Source: Hyphomicrobium_A sp044507625 (GTDB lineage Bacteria > Pseudomonadota > Alphaproteobacteria > Rhizobiales > Hyphomicrobiaceae). From it: DNA of 64,000 nucleotides. The stretch is taken from positions 248,001-312,000 of the forward strand of contig JBIQJE010000002.1 of NCBI GenBank assembly GCA_044507625.1. The letters run 5' to 3'. Shown here one piece after another: positions 45,252 through 53,658 of the stretch (within the stretch, counting starts at the first letter, position 1; each line of letters starts with the position of its first letter). Under the pieces are notes generated by a model. The model worked only from the letters and a program-made list of their open reading frames with translations, was not told the origin of the DNA and did not search any database. A program made the position numbers and the translations under genes.

Positions 45252-46046
45252 TTGTTCTACATCTCGAAGTTCTTCTGGATGCTGACCCGGCCCGGCATGC
45301 TCCTGATGCTTCTGCTGGTGATGGGCCTCATCCTCCTCTTTCGCACGCGCTTCGTCCGTACGGGCCGCGCACTTCTGTTCGCCGCGGCCGGGATTGTCGT
45401 CATCGCGGGATTTCTGCCGCTGAGCACCTGGCTGATCCTGCCGCTGGAAGAGCGCTTTCCCCGCGCCGACCTGAGCGGCAAGCCCGTCGACGGCATCGTG
45501 GTTCTTGGCGGCGCGGAGGATTCCCGCGTCGCGACCGGGCGAGGGGTGCAGGCATTCAACGAGGCGGGGGAGCGCTTCACGGAAGCGGTGGCGCTGGCGC
45601 GACGCTACCCGGATGCGAAGATCATCTTTACCGGCGGTGCCATCGAGATCCTGATGCGTCCCACCATCGGCGCCGACGCGGCCGGGCGCATCTTCAGTGA
45701 CCTCGGCATCGGGAGTGACCGCCTGCGCCTGGAGCGCGCCGCCCGTAACACGTATGAGAACGCGGCGCTGACACGAGACATCGCCAATCCGCAGCCGGGG
45801 GAGCGCTGGCTGCTCGTCACCTCCGCTTGGCACATGCCGCGGTCGATCGGCATCTTCCGCCAGGCGGGATTCCCCGTGGAGGCATGGCCCGTCGACTATC
45901 GGACGACAGGAGCGGACGATGCTTTCGTGCCGTTCTTCAACCCGCTCGAAGGCCTGCGCCGCTTCGACTTCGTGGCCAAGGAGTGGGTGGCGCTGACGGT
46001 GAATTGGCTCAGCGGCCGCTCGGACGCCTTGCTGCCTGCGCCGTGA
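45252..46046 (+). CDS. YdcF-like DUF218 membrane protein
   Basis: 264 residues with two N-terminal hydrophobic helices (about 12-30 and 40-62) followed by a DUF218 domain: GIVVLGGAEDSRV, AKIIFTGGA and WLLVTSAWHMPRSIGIFRQA. The family includes ElyC and SanA, which act in envelope integrity. The start is TTG at 45252, six bases after GGGGAG; no ATG fits better. Convergent with the next gene. Confidence 0.85.
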   Translation: MFYISKFFWMLTRPGMLLMLLLVMGLILLFRTRFVRTGRALLFAAAGIVVIAGFLPLSTWLILPLEERFPRADLSGKPVDGIVVLGGAEDSRVATGRGVQAFNEAGERFTEAVALARRYPDAKIIFTGGAIEILMRPTIGADAAGRIFSDLGIGSDRLRLERAARNTYENAALTRDIANPQPGERWLLVTSAWHMPRSIGIFRQAGFPVEAWPVDYRTTGADDAFVPFFNPLEGLRRFDFVAKEWVALTVNWLSGRSDALLPAP

Positions 46047-46071
46047 CGCCCCGCGGACACGCGATTTTTGA

Positions 46072-46992
46072 TTAGACCGTTACGGAAGCGAGGCTCGCAT
46101 ATTGGCGGCCCGCATCCGTCGCCGACAGGAAATGCCGGATGGCTTCGATGGTCGGCGCGTCCTTGAGCAGCGGAGCGTGGCCTTGGTTGGCTACCGTCAC
46201 GGTCGCCATCGCCGGATGCCGCCGGCGCATCTCCTCCACCGTCTCGGCGGTGAGGATGTCGGAGTTCTCACCCCGCAGCACCATCAGCGGAACGCGCTTC
46301 AGCGCTTCGAATTGCGGCCACAGCGCCGGGATGGGGCCGTCCAGCACCGACAGCGCGTTGCCGAGGTTCGGATCATAGCCCGGCGCGGGCTTGCCGTTCT
46401 TCTCGTTATACCACTGGCGCGCGGCCTCCTCCCACACGGCCTCGGAGATCGCCGGGAACTGGCGACGGTTTAATTCGCGCGTCATGCGCGCGGCGTCGGG
46501 CCATGAGTAGGGCAATGGAACGCGCCCGACATAGCCGCTGATGCGCGCGAGCCCGTCGTGCTCGATCACCGGGCCGATGTCGTTCAGCACGACCGCGCCG
46601 ATGGCCGTCGGCTGGGCGGCGGCAATGAGCATGGTGATGAGGCCGCCGCGGGATGTGCCGATGAAGGCCGCATCGTTGAGCCCCGTCAGGGCGACGAAGT
46701 CGAGCACATCCAGCATCTCGACGCTGATCGAGTAGTTTCGCCACTCGGGGTCGAAGTCCGACAGTCCGCGCCCACGATAGTCGAGGGTGTAGACGGTGCG
46801 TGGAGAGTGGGGATGGCGGCTCAGGGCCACCGCGAGGTCGTGGAAATCGCGCCCGTTGCGGGTGAGGCCGGCAAGGCAGAGGACCGGCCTGGCGCCTTTC
46901 GTACCGGCAGGCGCAGGGTAGCGGCGCCCGTGAAGGCGCAGGCCGTCGCGCGACGTGTAGTAGATGTCCTCGTAGCCTTCGGCGGCCTTCAT
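46072..46992 (-). CDS. alpha/beta hydrolase
   Basis: 306 residues. An alpha/beta hydrolase fold with the nucleophile elbow GTSRGGL, a preceding VYTLDYRGRGLSDF block and a catalytic His in NQGHAPLLKD. It begins with MKAAEGYEDIYYTSRDG and has GGGGAAAA before the ATG. No signal peptide. Substrate unknown. It lies 76 bases downstream of the lytic transglycosylase on the same strand, so co-transcription is possible. Confidence 0.87.
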   Translation of the reverse strand: MKAAEGYEDIYYTSRDGLRLHGRRYPAPAGTKGARPVLCLAGLTRNGRDFHDLAVALSRHPHSPRTVYTLDYRGRGLSDFDPEWRNYSISVEMLDVLDFVALTGLNDAAFIGTSRGGLITMLIAAAQPTAIGAVVLNDIGPVIEHDGLARISGYVGRVPLPYSWPDAARMTRELNRRQFPAISEAVWEEAARQWYNEKNGKPAPGYDPNLGNALSVLDGPIPALWPQFEALKRVPLMVLRGENSDILTAETVEEMRRRHPAMATVTVANQGHAPLLKDAPTIEAIRHFLSATDAGRQYASLASVTV

Positions 46993-47068
46993 CGTTTTCC
47001 CCTGACTTCGCTCCGGCGAAGAAATCCTGTCGCAGTGGTCCGCCCGCTGGCAAGCCGCAGCGGCTGTC

Positions 47069-49381
47069 TCAGTCGGTCGTGTCCGCCGTGCTCGTTTTGT
47101 CGGCCCCCGCCGCGTGTGCAGGCTTTGCCGCGCTTGCGCGGTAGAGATCCTCATCGAGCCGCAGCGGCGACGCTTCACCCAGGCGGGCACGGTAGACCTG
47201 GATATTCGAAAGCACCTTCGCGACGTAGTTGCGCGTCTCCTCGAACGGGATGCGCTCGATCCAGTCCACCGGATCCATGCCCGCTTCGCGCGGATCGCCG
47301 AACTCGCGCACCCACTGGCGCGTGCGGCCGGGCCCTGCGTTATAGCTCGGCAGCCCCAGCACGTATGAGCCGTTCCAGTCGTCGAGGCGGTCGGCGACGT
47401 AGGCCGAGGCAATCATGATGTTATAGGAATCATCGCTCAGCAGCTTCGCGTGCGAGCACTTGATCTTGTAGTCACGGCAGATGTGGTTGGCGGTGATCTT
47501 CATCACCTGCAGGATTCCGCGCGCGCCGGCGCCCGATACCGTGCTGCTGTTGAATTCCGTCTCCTGGCGCGCCAGCCCGAGCAGATAGGCCGTCTCCGGT
47601 GGCGCGCGCAGCGGCTTGTAGGCCGGCAGCGCGTGCACCGGATAGCTGTAGTAGTAGAGGTTATGTCCGCGCGCGATCGCGGCCTTGCCGATGCGCACGC
47701 TCGTCTGCGTGTCGTCCAGCGCGCGCGCGAGGTGCGCTGCGAGCGCGGCCCACGCCTCGTCGTTCTCGATCTTTGCGCCATTGAGCAGGAACACGCGACT
47801 GATATGCCGCCCCAGCTTCGCCTTCTCGGCGATCGCGATCGCTTTGATGGCGTCGTGCCCGGTGAAGCGTTTGACATGCGCGGCGCTCGGCACAACAGGC
47901 GGTTCGAAGCTGAGCGCGCGGGTACCCGGCGAAAGCTTCTGGATCGCGAGCAGGCCGTGGAAGGTGTCCTTGAAGCGGGCGGCCGTCTCATAGCTCTTCT
48001 TGGCGCGCACCTTGTCGCCCAGAACCTCCGCCGTGCGGCCCATCCAGTAGTTCGCGCGCGCGCGGGTGAGCGGGCCGTCGGCATTCGAGACGAGAACGGA
48101 GAAATGTTTTTCCGCAGCCTTCGGATCGCTCAGATAGCGTAGCGCGATCCAACCCGCCATGAAGGTCTGATCGTTGAGCGCATTGACGCCGAGCGGGCCC
48201 GCATCCCGCACCAGCTCGTAGGCGAGCTTGGGCTTGTTCTCCTTGAGCGCGAGATAGGCGAGGCTGCGGCGTTCGACCCACCATTCGTCCAGGTTGGCGA
48301 CGACGAGGGGATCGCGCGGTGCCGTCCGCATGAGCTTTGCGGCCTCCTCGAGCTTCCCCGCCCGCCGCTGCTTCTGGATCTTGTGAAAGACGACGCCCCA
48401 GTCGGTGCCCTTGCCGCCGCTGGGATTGCCGAGATTGGTTTTGTCGCCCTCACGCATGAAGACGGCGAGGCGGTTCTCGGCCGTCTTCCGCTCCGCTTCC
48501 GGCAACAGGGGAATGAGGCTTTTGACACGCGCGGCGCGCGCTATCCGGTCCGCTTTGTAACGGACATCGTCGATCAGCAGCCGGTCGAGTCGCCATTTAT
48601 GATCCGCCGCCGTGAGCATGGAGCCGAAGCGCCGGAGAAAGCCCTTTTCGAGCCCAGGTGCCAAATCCTCTTCGCGCCACACCTTCGAGGCCAGCTCCTT
48701 GGCTTTGTCATTTTCGCCGTGCGCGAGATGCACCGAGGCGAGAACCGCCATGCCCGCCGGACTGCGTGCCGCGCCGTCCTTGAAGTAGGTGGCGAGGATG
48801 TCGGTGTCGCCACCCTCGACGAACAGCGATTCCTCCATGCGACGCTGCAGCAGTTCGCGGCTTGGCCAATCGGGACGCTCGGCGAGGAACTTGAGATACT
48901 CCGCCGCCTTGCCCTGACCGCGGCGCAGGCGTTCCCATTCGATCAGGCGCTGGGCGACGGGATCGCTGATGCTGTCTTTGAGCTGCTCGGCCTTCTCTGG
49001 ATCGCCGGACGCGGCGGCCTTGAATGCGGCCGCGAGTTTCGTCGCGTCGTCCGCGGAGAGCGCATAGTCCCGCAGCGGCGCAACCATCCGGTCGAGCTTG
49101 GCGATGTACGCGGCCTCCGCCTTCGCGGGCCGCGGCGAGGTCTCTTCCTTCGGGCGCGCGGCGGCTTTGGGTGCCGGCGGGGGAACCGTGCCCGCCTGGG
49201 CTACCTCGATGCGTCCGCCCTCCGCCGCAAGTGCGGCGGAGACGGCGAAGAGGCAGCCGGCCACCACGAGGCCGGCGGCTGCCGCGAGTGGGGAGAGGAG
49301 CGAGCGCTGGAAGCCGCGAGGGCCGCCCGCGATGGGCCCGATTCCGGGTGCTCGTCGAAGATCGCGTCGTGTCTGGGGCAA
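47069..49381 (-). CDS. soluble lytic murein transglycosylase (SLT family)
   Basis: 770 residues from TTG at 49381, six bases after AAGGA. A hydrophobic segment LLSPLAAAAGLVVAGCLFAV near residue 30 should direct export. The long middle part is helical superhelix repeats (SLT U-domain type). The catalytic SLT domain is C-terminal: LGLARQETEFNSSTVSGAGA holds the catalytic Glu, followed by RGILQVMKITANH and SYNAGPGRTRQWV. It cleaves peptidoglycan with formation of anhydromuropeptides. The N-terminal 60 codons of a longer frame to 49558 look non-coding, so the TTG start is preferred. Confidence 0.85.
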   Translation of the reverse strand: MPQTRRDLRRAPGIGPIAGGPRGFQRSLLSPLAAAAGLVVAGCLFAVSAALAAEGGRIEVAQAGTVPPPAPKAAARPKEETSPRPAKAEAAYIAKLDRMVAPLRDYALSADDATKLAAAFKAAASGDPEKAEQLKDSISDPVAQRLIEWERLRRGQGKAAEYLKFLAERPDWPSRELLQRRMEESLFVEGGDTDILATYFKDGAARSPAGMAVLASVHLAHGENDKAKELASKVWREEDLAPGLEKGFLRRFGSMLTAADHKWRLDRLLIDDVRYKADRIARAARVKSLIPLLPEAERKTAENRLAVFMREGDKTNLGNPSGGKGTDWGVVFHKIQKQRRAGKLEEAAKLMRTAPRDPLVVANLDEWWVERRSLAYLALKENKPKLAYELVRDAGPLGVNALNDQTFMAGWIALRYLSDPKAAEKHFSVLVSNADGPLTRARANYWMGRTAEVLGDKVRAKKSYETAARFKDTFHGLLAIQKLSPGTRALSFEPPVVPSAAHVKRFTGHDAIKAIAIAEKAKLGRHISRVFLLNGAKIENDEAWAALAAHLARALDDTQTSVRIGKAAIARGHNLYYYSYPVHALPAYKPLRAPPETAYLLGLARQETEFNSSTVSGAGARGILQVMKITANHICRDYKIKCSHAKLLSDDSYNIMIASAYVADRLDDWNGSYVLGLPSYNAGPGRTRQWVREFGDPREAGMDPVDWIERIPFEETRNYVAKVLSNIQVYRARLGEASPLRLDEDLYRASAAKPAHAAGADKTSTADTTD

Positions 49382-49638
49382 TGTCTGTCCTTCCACAGGC
49401 ACCGCAGGCGGGCCCGGGTTGCGGGCCACAGGGCAAGGTCTTAATGTCTCCGCTCGACAGAGCGGTGCGACTCCACCATCACCAACGCGCCGCAAAAATA
49501 CCAATTCGTCCGGCAAGGGACAAGGCGCCGAGGATGCTGCCCGATGGGGCGAGGGCAAGGCGCTGAGGCACTTTTTCCGCGCACAATTGCTGTTCGAACG
49601 CGTATGAGGGAGCCCTGAGGCTCAAAGGTAACGGGGAC

Positions 49639-50529
49639 ATGTTCAAGGGATCATTTACCGCACTGATCACGCCCTTCAAGAACGGGAGCATCGACGAGGA
49701 CGCGCTGCGCCGCATCGTCGATTGGCAGATCAGCGAAGGAACGCATGGCCTTGTCCCCGTAGGAACCACGGGTGAGAGCCCGACTCTGTCGCACGATGAG
49801 CATAAGCGGGTCGTCGAGCTGACGATCGAGGCCGCGAAGAAGCGCGTGCCGGTGATCGCGGGCGCGGGCTCCAACGCGACAAGCGAAGCCATCGACTTCA
49901 CGCAGCACGCCGCCTCCGTCGGCGCCGATGCCGTTCTCGTCGTCACGCCGTACTACAACAAGCCGACGCAGGAAGGGCTCTACCAGCATTTCAAGGCGAT
50001 CAACGACGCCATCGACATCCCCATCATCATCTACAACATACCGGGCCGCTCGATCGTCGATATGACCGTCGAGACCATGGCACGCTGCTTCGCGTTGAAG
50101 AACGTCGTCGGCGTCAAGGATGCGACGGCCAATCTCGCGCGCGCCTCCCAGCAGCGCCTTGCGCTGGGGCCGGAGTTCATCATGCTGTCGGGCGAGGATG
50201 CGACCGCGCTGGGCTTCATGGCCCACGGCGGCCATGGCTGTATCTCGGTGGTATCGAACATCGCCCCGCGCCTGTGCGCCGAGTTCCAGAACGCCTGCCT
50301 TGCCGGCGACTACAGGAAGGCGCTGGAGCTGCAGGACCGGCTGATGCCGTTGCATGATGCCATGTTCTGCGAAGCCAATCCCGGCCCCGTGAAGTATGCC
50401 GCTGCCCGCCTCGGGCTATGCGGAGCGGAAACGCGCCTGCCATTGGTGCCGATTTCGCAGGCTTCCCAGCGCACCGTTGACGCCGCCCTTGCCCAGGCCG
50501 GCCTCGTGCAGGCCCGCGCGGCCGAGTAA
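49639..50529 (+). CDS. dapA: 4-hydroxy-tetrahydrodipicolinate synthase
   Basis: DapA, 296 residues, condenses pyruvate with aspartate semialdehyde in lysine/DAP synthesis. The Schiff-base Lys160 lies in NVVGVKDATAN; Tyr in VTPYYNKPTQEGLYQHF and TGESPTL are conserved. The ATG at 49639 follows GGTAACGGGGAC. The stop codon lies in the loop of a GGCCGAG/CTCGGCC hairpin (50520-50540) that could slow decay. It precedes smpB. Confidence 0.97.
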   Translation: MFKGSFTALITPFKNGSIDEDALRRIVDWQISEGTHGLVPVGTTGESPTLSHDEHKRVVELTIEAAKKRVPVIAGAGSNATSEAIDFTQHAASVGADAVLVVTPYYNKPTQEGLYQHFKAINDAIDIPIIIYNIPGRSIVDMTVETMARCFALKNVVGVKDATANLARASQQRLALGPEFIMLSGEDATALGFMAHGGHGCISVVSNIAPRLCAEFQNACLAGDYRKALELQDRLMPLHDAMFCEANPGPVKYAAARLGLCGAETRLPLVPISQASQRTVDAALAQAGLVQARAAE

Positions 50530-50570
50530 CTTGCTCGGCCCGACGAGGTCGTAGGAAAAGGACAGCGGCC

Positions 50571-51047
50571 ATGGCGGCCAAAGAGAAAGACGGCCGCCGC
50601 ATCGTTGCCGAGAACCGGCAGGCCCGTCACGAATACTTCCTCACCGATACGCTCGAAGCCGGCCTCCAGCTCACGGGCACGGAGGTGAAGTCGCTGCGCA
50701 AGGGACAGGCCAACATTGCCGAAAGCTATGCCTCGATCGAGGACGGCGGCGTTTGGCTCGTCAACTCCTATATCCCCGAGTACAAAGGCGCCGGCCCGTT
50801 CTTCCAGCATGAGCCCCGGCGCAAGCGCCGCCTGCTGCTGCACGCCAAGGAAATCCACAAGCTCGCCATCGCCATCGACCGCCAGGGCATGACGATGGTT
50901 CCGCTCGAGCTCTACTTCAACGAGCGCGGCATCGCGAAGCTCAAGATGGCACTCGCCGAAGGCAAGAAGCTCCACGACAAGCGCGAGGCGGCCAAGAAGC
51001 GCGACTGGAACCGCGAGAAGGCGCGCATCATGCGCGACAAGGGCTGA
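50571..51047 (+). CDS. smpB: SsrA-binding protein
   Basis: SmpB, 158 residues, binds tmRNA and brings it to stalled ribosomes. The conserved NRQARHEYFLTDTLEAGLQL, GTEVKSLRKGQANIAESYAS and ARIMRDKG C-terminus are present; the basic C-terminal tail is intact. It follows dapA by 41 bases. The stop overlaps the next start (TGATG), so the peroxiredoxin-like gene is coupled to smpB. No tmRNA was seen in the window. Confidence 0.97.
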   Translation: MAAKEKDGRRIVAENRQARHEYFLTDTLEAGLQLTGTEVKSLRKGQANIAESYASIEDGGVWLVNSYIPEYKGAGPFFQHEPRRKRRLLLHAKEIHKLAIAIDRQGMTMVPLELYFNERGIAKLKMALAEGKKLHDKREAAKKRDWNREKARIMRDKG

Positions 51048-51628
51048 TGCCGGGGCCGGGCGGACAGGGGCTCGAGAACGTCGATTGGTCGGCCTTGCCT
51101 CGACCGGTCAATGACGGCGCAGCGAGCCATCTGCCCGGAGCCGCGCTCCCCGACATCGTGCTGCCCGCGACCACGGGACCCGATATCTCGCTGGCCCGCC
51201 TGGCCGGGCGCACGGTTCTGTATGCTTACCCGATGACCGGAAAGCCGGGCGTTGCCCTTCCCGACGGCTGGGACGAGATCCCCGGAGCGCGGGGCTGCAC
51301 ACCCCAGACCTGCGCTTTCCGGGACCGCTATGCCGATTTGCACGCGGCGGGCGCGGGGCATGTCTTCGGCATTTCCACCCAGGATACGGCGTACCAGCGG
51401 GAAGCCGCCGAGCGCCTGCACCTACCATTTCCGCTGCTGTCGGATGCGGCGCTCCGCCTCACGACCGCGTTGAGGCTTCCTGTCATGGTCGTTGGCGGCA
51501 CTATGCTCCTCAAGCGCATGGCGCTAATTATCGAGGATGGCATTATCGCGCATGTGTTCTATCCGGTATTTCCGCCCGACCGAAACGCCGCGGACGTGCT
51601 GCAATGGCTGAGAGCACGGCAAGCATGA
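51047..51628 (+). CDS. peroxiredoxin-like protein with two cysteines
   Basis: 193 residues of thioredoxin/AhpC-TSA-like fold. The segment IPGARGCTPQTCAFRDRYAD supplies its only two cysteines, five residues apart, at the place of the peroxidatic Cys; GISTQDTAYQREAAERLHLP and PLLSDAALRLTTALRLP follow. It may reduce a peroxide. It is coupled to smpB by TGATG and to the next paralogue by ATGA. No signal peptide. Two-cysteine arrangement C-x(4)-C is consistent with an atypical peroxiredoxin. Confidence 0.8.
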   Translation: MPGPGGQGLENVDWSALPRPVNDGAASHLPGAALPDIVLPATTGPDISLARLAGRTVLYAYPMTGKPGVALPDGWDEIPGARGCTPQTCAFRDRYADLHAAGAGHVFGISTQDTAYQREAAERLHLPFPLLSDAALRLTTALRLPVMVVGGTMLLKRMALIIEDGIIAHVFYPVFPPDRNAADVLQWLRARQA

Positions 51629-52194
51629 ACGGCGAAAGCGGGCGCGTCGCACCCGGCGACGACGGCGGTGCACGGCATCTGGTGAGCGGCCTCGAGCTGC
51701 CGGACATCACGCTGGCATCGAGCCGCGGCGGCGGCGTGAACCTGAGCAAGCGCAAGGGCGGCGCCATCGTCTACGTCTATCCATGGACCGGGCGCCCGGG
51801 CGTCGAGAATCCGCCCGGTTGGGACGACATCCCCGGCGCGCACGGTTCCACGCCCGAGACGGAGGGGTTCCGCGATCTCTACCTCCGTTTCCGCGCCCAG
51901 CGCATGGAGGTCTTCGGCCTCAGCACCCAGGACAGCGATCACCACCGTGAGATGGCGAGCCGTCTCGCCGTGCCGTTTGCATTGCTGAGCGACGATGAAT
52001 TCGAGATGCAAAAGGCGCTTGGTTTGCCAACCTTCGAGGCGGGCGGCGTGCGCTATCTGAAGCGTCTCACGCTCCTCGTGCGCGACGGGCACATCGCCCA
52101 CACGTTCTATCCCGTCACCGACCCGGCCCGGCACGCCCGGCAAGTCATCGACTGGCTCGATGAGAAGCGCCGCGCCTTCGGCAGCGCCGGATAG
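51625..52194 (+). CDS. cysteine-free peroxiredoxin-like paralogue
   Basis: 189 residues, parallel to the preceding gene in order of motifs: VYVYPWTGRPGVENPPGWDD, IPGAHGSTPETEGFRDLYLR and GLSTQDSDHHREMASRLAVP. Each cysteine of its neighbour is replaced (Ser and Glu/Gly at those places), and the whole protein has no cysteine, so it cannot act as a normal peroxiredoxin. The ATG at 51625 lies in the ATGA overlap; a start at 51604 is also open. It ends before a repeat-like region. The fold could serve a binding or scaffold role with its neighbour. Confidence 0.8.
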   Translation: MNGESGRVAPGDDGGARHLVSGLELPDITLASSRGGGVNLSKRKGGAIVYVYPWTGRPGVENPPGWDDIPGAHGSTPETEGFRDLYLRFRAQRMEVFGLSTQDSDHHREMASRLAVPFALLSDDEFEMQKALGLPTFEAGGVRYLKRLTLLVRDGHIAHTFYPVTDPARHARQVIDWLDEKRRAFGSAG

Positions 52195-52257
52195 AGACAA
52201 AGATAGCGCCGCTGTAGGTGCGTCCGGTGGTGGTGCGCGCCGCCCCTGCCTCTAACC

Positions 52258-52328
52258 GCTTCCCACTTTTCCAGACGCACTTTCTACCTATCGCGCTTCT
52301 TATCGGAAAAGCGCTTCCCACTTTTCCG
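52258..52328. repeat. repeat-like element with two GCTTCCCACTTTTCC copies
   Basis: GCTTCCCACTTTTCC occurs at 52258-52272 and 52313-52327. The second copy lies in a CGGAAAAG/CTTTTCCG hairpin (52304-52328). The look matches dispersed intergenic repeats of Rhizobiales genomes known to me by pattern. Located between the second peroxiredoxin-like gene and the DUF3775 gene. Confidence 0.55.
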
Positions 52329-52348
52329 GCAGCGCCCTGGGGACTGCG

Positions 52349-52756
52349 TCAGCGCACATCGCTTTCGATGTCGTCGACGGAGTAGCCCATCTTCTCGAGG
52401 CCTTCCTCGAGGTAGTCGGCAAGCAGGGGAACGCCCATCAGATAGTTCGCCGTCGCGTTGACGCGCTCCGCGCGCGCCGTCTCCACCGCTTCGTCGAACT
52501 CTTCCTTCTCGTAAGTCCCGCGCCCCACCCACATGAGCGCGACCAGATTGGCTTGCTCGTCATAATTCAGCCGGTCGATGAAGCTGACGAGTTCCGCGCG
52601 CGTGGGATCGTTCGTGTAATCCTCGAGGATGGCGCTGGGATCGTCCTCGGCATCGCCGTTCTCCGGCGAATCGTCCCACGCCCCAACCTTGGCGTCGTAC
52701 TCACGCGCCTTGATGATGACGTGCGCGACCTTTTCCGGCGCGATATCGAGGCCCAT
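52349..52756 (-). CDS. DUF3775 family protein
   Basis: 135 residues, acidic and helical, no signal or membrane segment. Typical DUF3775 pattern: VAHVIIKAREYDAKV near the start and ELVSFIDRLNYDEQANLVAL in the middle, common in Rhizobiales. Function unknown. It lies between two repeat-like elements, one at 52258-52328 and one starting at 52793. GGAGAACCGCCGCT is upstream of the ATG. Confidence 0.8.
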   Translation of the reverse strand: MGLDIAPEKVAHVIIKAREYDAKVGAWDDSPENGDAEDDPSAILEDYTNDPTRAELVSFIDRLNYDEQANLVALMWVGRGTYEKEEFDEAVETARAERVNATANYLMGVPLLADYLEEGLEKMGYSVDDIESDVR

Positions 52757-52792
52757 AGCGGCGGTTCTCCCGGTTGCGACGAGTTGCAGCCC

Positions 52793-52875
52793 TAGACCAT
52801 GATCGCTTCGGACCTTATCAGTCCGAAGCGTGAATCATCGGTCTAATCAAACAGCGAGAGCCGCATCGCGATGCG
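52793..52875. repeat. imperfect palindromic element with nested palindrome
   Basis: CGCTTCGGAC (52804-52813) pairs perfectly with GTCCGAAGCG (52821-52830) around a 7-base loop, extended by TGAT/ATCA and by TAGACC/GGTCTA flanks (52793-52845). A 14-bp palindrome CGCATCGCGATGCG follows at 52862-52875. It resembles dispersed REP-like elements of Rhizobiales intergenic regions. No gene lies in it. Confidence 0.6.
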
Positions 52876-52938
52876 AAGAAAAGCGATCGTGCTCTAGCCG
52901 GCCCGATAGCATCGCAGGTGAGGGAAGTGCGCAAGGGG

Positions 52939-53640
52939 TCAGTGGTTGCTGAGGGCCTTGGCGCTGCGCTTTTTCGTGGGGGAGGAAGCGGGCAGGCGTT
53001 CGCGCACCGCCGCGAATACGGCGTGGAACATCTCGGGTGTCAGGCGGCGCGTGTTGGTGTTGTAGCGCGAGCAATGAAAGCTGTCGTAGAGGCGCAGACC
53101 AGGCCTTACGTCATGCTGGGCGCCGTGGGCGAATGGAAACTGCGCCTTGCGGCAGCCGAGCGCGGTGAGGACGCTATCGTGGGCGATCCGCCCTAGCGCA
53201 ACGATCGCGCTGAGATTGGGCAGCGCAGCGAGGCGTGCGCGAAGGTAGCCGCAACAGGTCGCGATTTCCGCCGGCGTCGGCTTGTTCTGCGGCGGCACGC
53301 AGCGCACCGCATTCGAAATCATGCAACCGACGAGGCGCAGGCCGTCGTCCGGCCGCGCCGCATAGTGGCCCTCCGCAAATCCAAACTCGAGAAGGGTTCC
53401 GTAGAGGAGATCGCCGGCGTAATCGCCGGTGAAGGGCCGGCCGGTGCGATTGGCGCCGTTGAGGCCCGGCGCGAGACCCACGATGAGTAGCGGGGCCGTC
53501 GCATCCCCGAAGGATGGAACGGCCCCGTTGAACCAGTCGGGCGCTTTGCGACGGTTATCCTGGCGAAAGTCCACCAGACGCGGACACAGGCCGCAGAGCT
53601 TGGGCGCTTCGGGCCCGTACGTGTCGGTCCGCGCTGCCAT
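52939..53640 (-). CDS. uracil-DNA glycosylase, family 5-like
   Basis: 233 residues. Motif A reads GLAPGLNGANRTGRPFTGD, characteristic of family 5 UDG (UdgB), and the second motif lies around DSFHCSRYNTNTRR. Cys16 and Cys19 (CGLC) plus later Cys pairs fit an iron-sulfur cluster as in families 4 and 5. It removes uracil and other deaminated bases from DNA. The C-terminus has a Lys/Ser tail. It starts 18 bases after the NYN gene on the minus strand, so the two form an operon. Confidence 0.88.
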   Translation of the reverse strand: MAARTDTYGPEAPKLCGLCPRLVDFRQDNRRKAPDWFNGAVPSFGDATAPLLIVGLAPGLNGANRTGRPFTGDYAGDLLYGTLLEFGFAEGHYAARPDDGLRLVGCMISNAVRCVPPQNKPTPAEIATCCGYLRARLAALPNLSAIVALGRIAHDSVLTALGCRKAQFPFAHGAQHDVRPGLRLYDSFHCSRYNTNTRRLTPEMFHAVFAAVRERLPASSPTKKRSAKALSNH

Positions 53641-53658
53641 CCCGGGCGATCCGATCCG

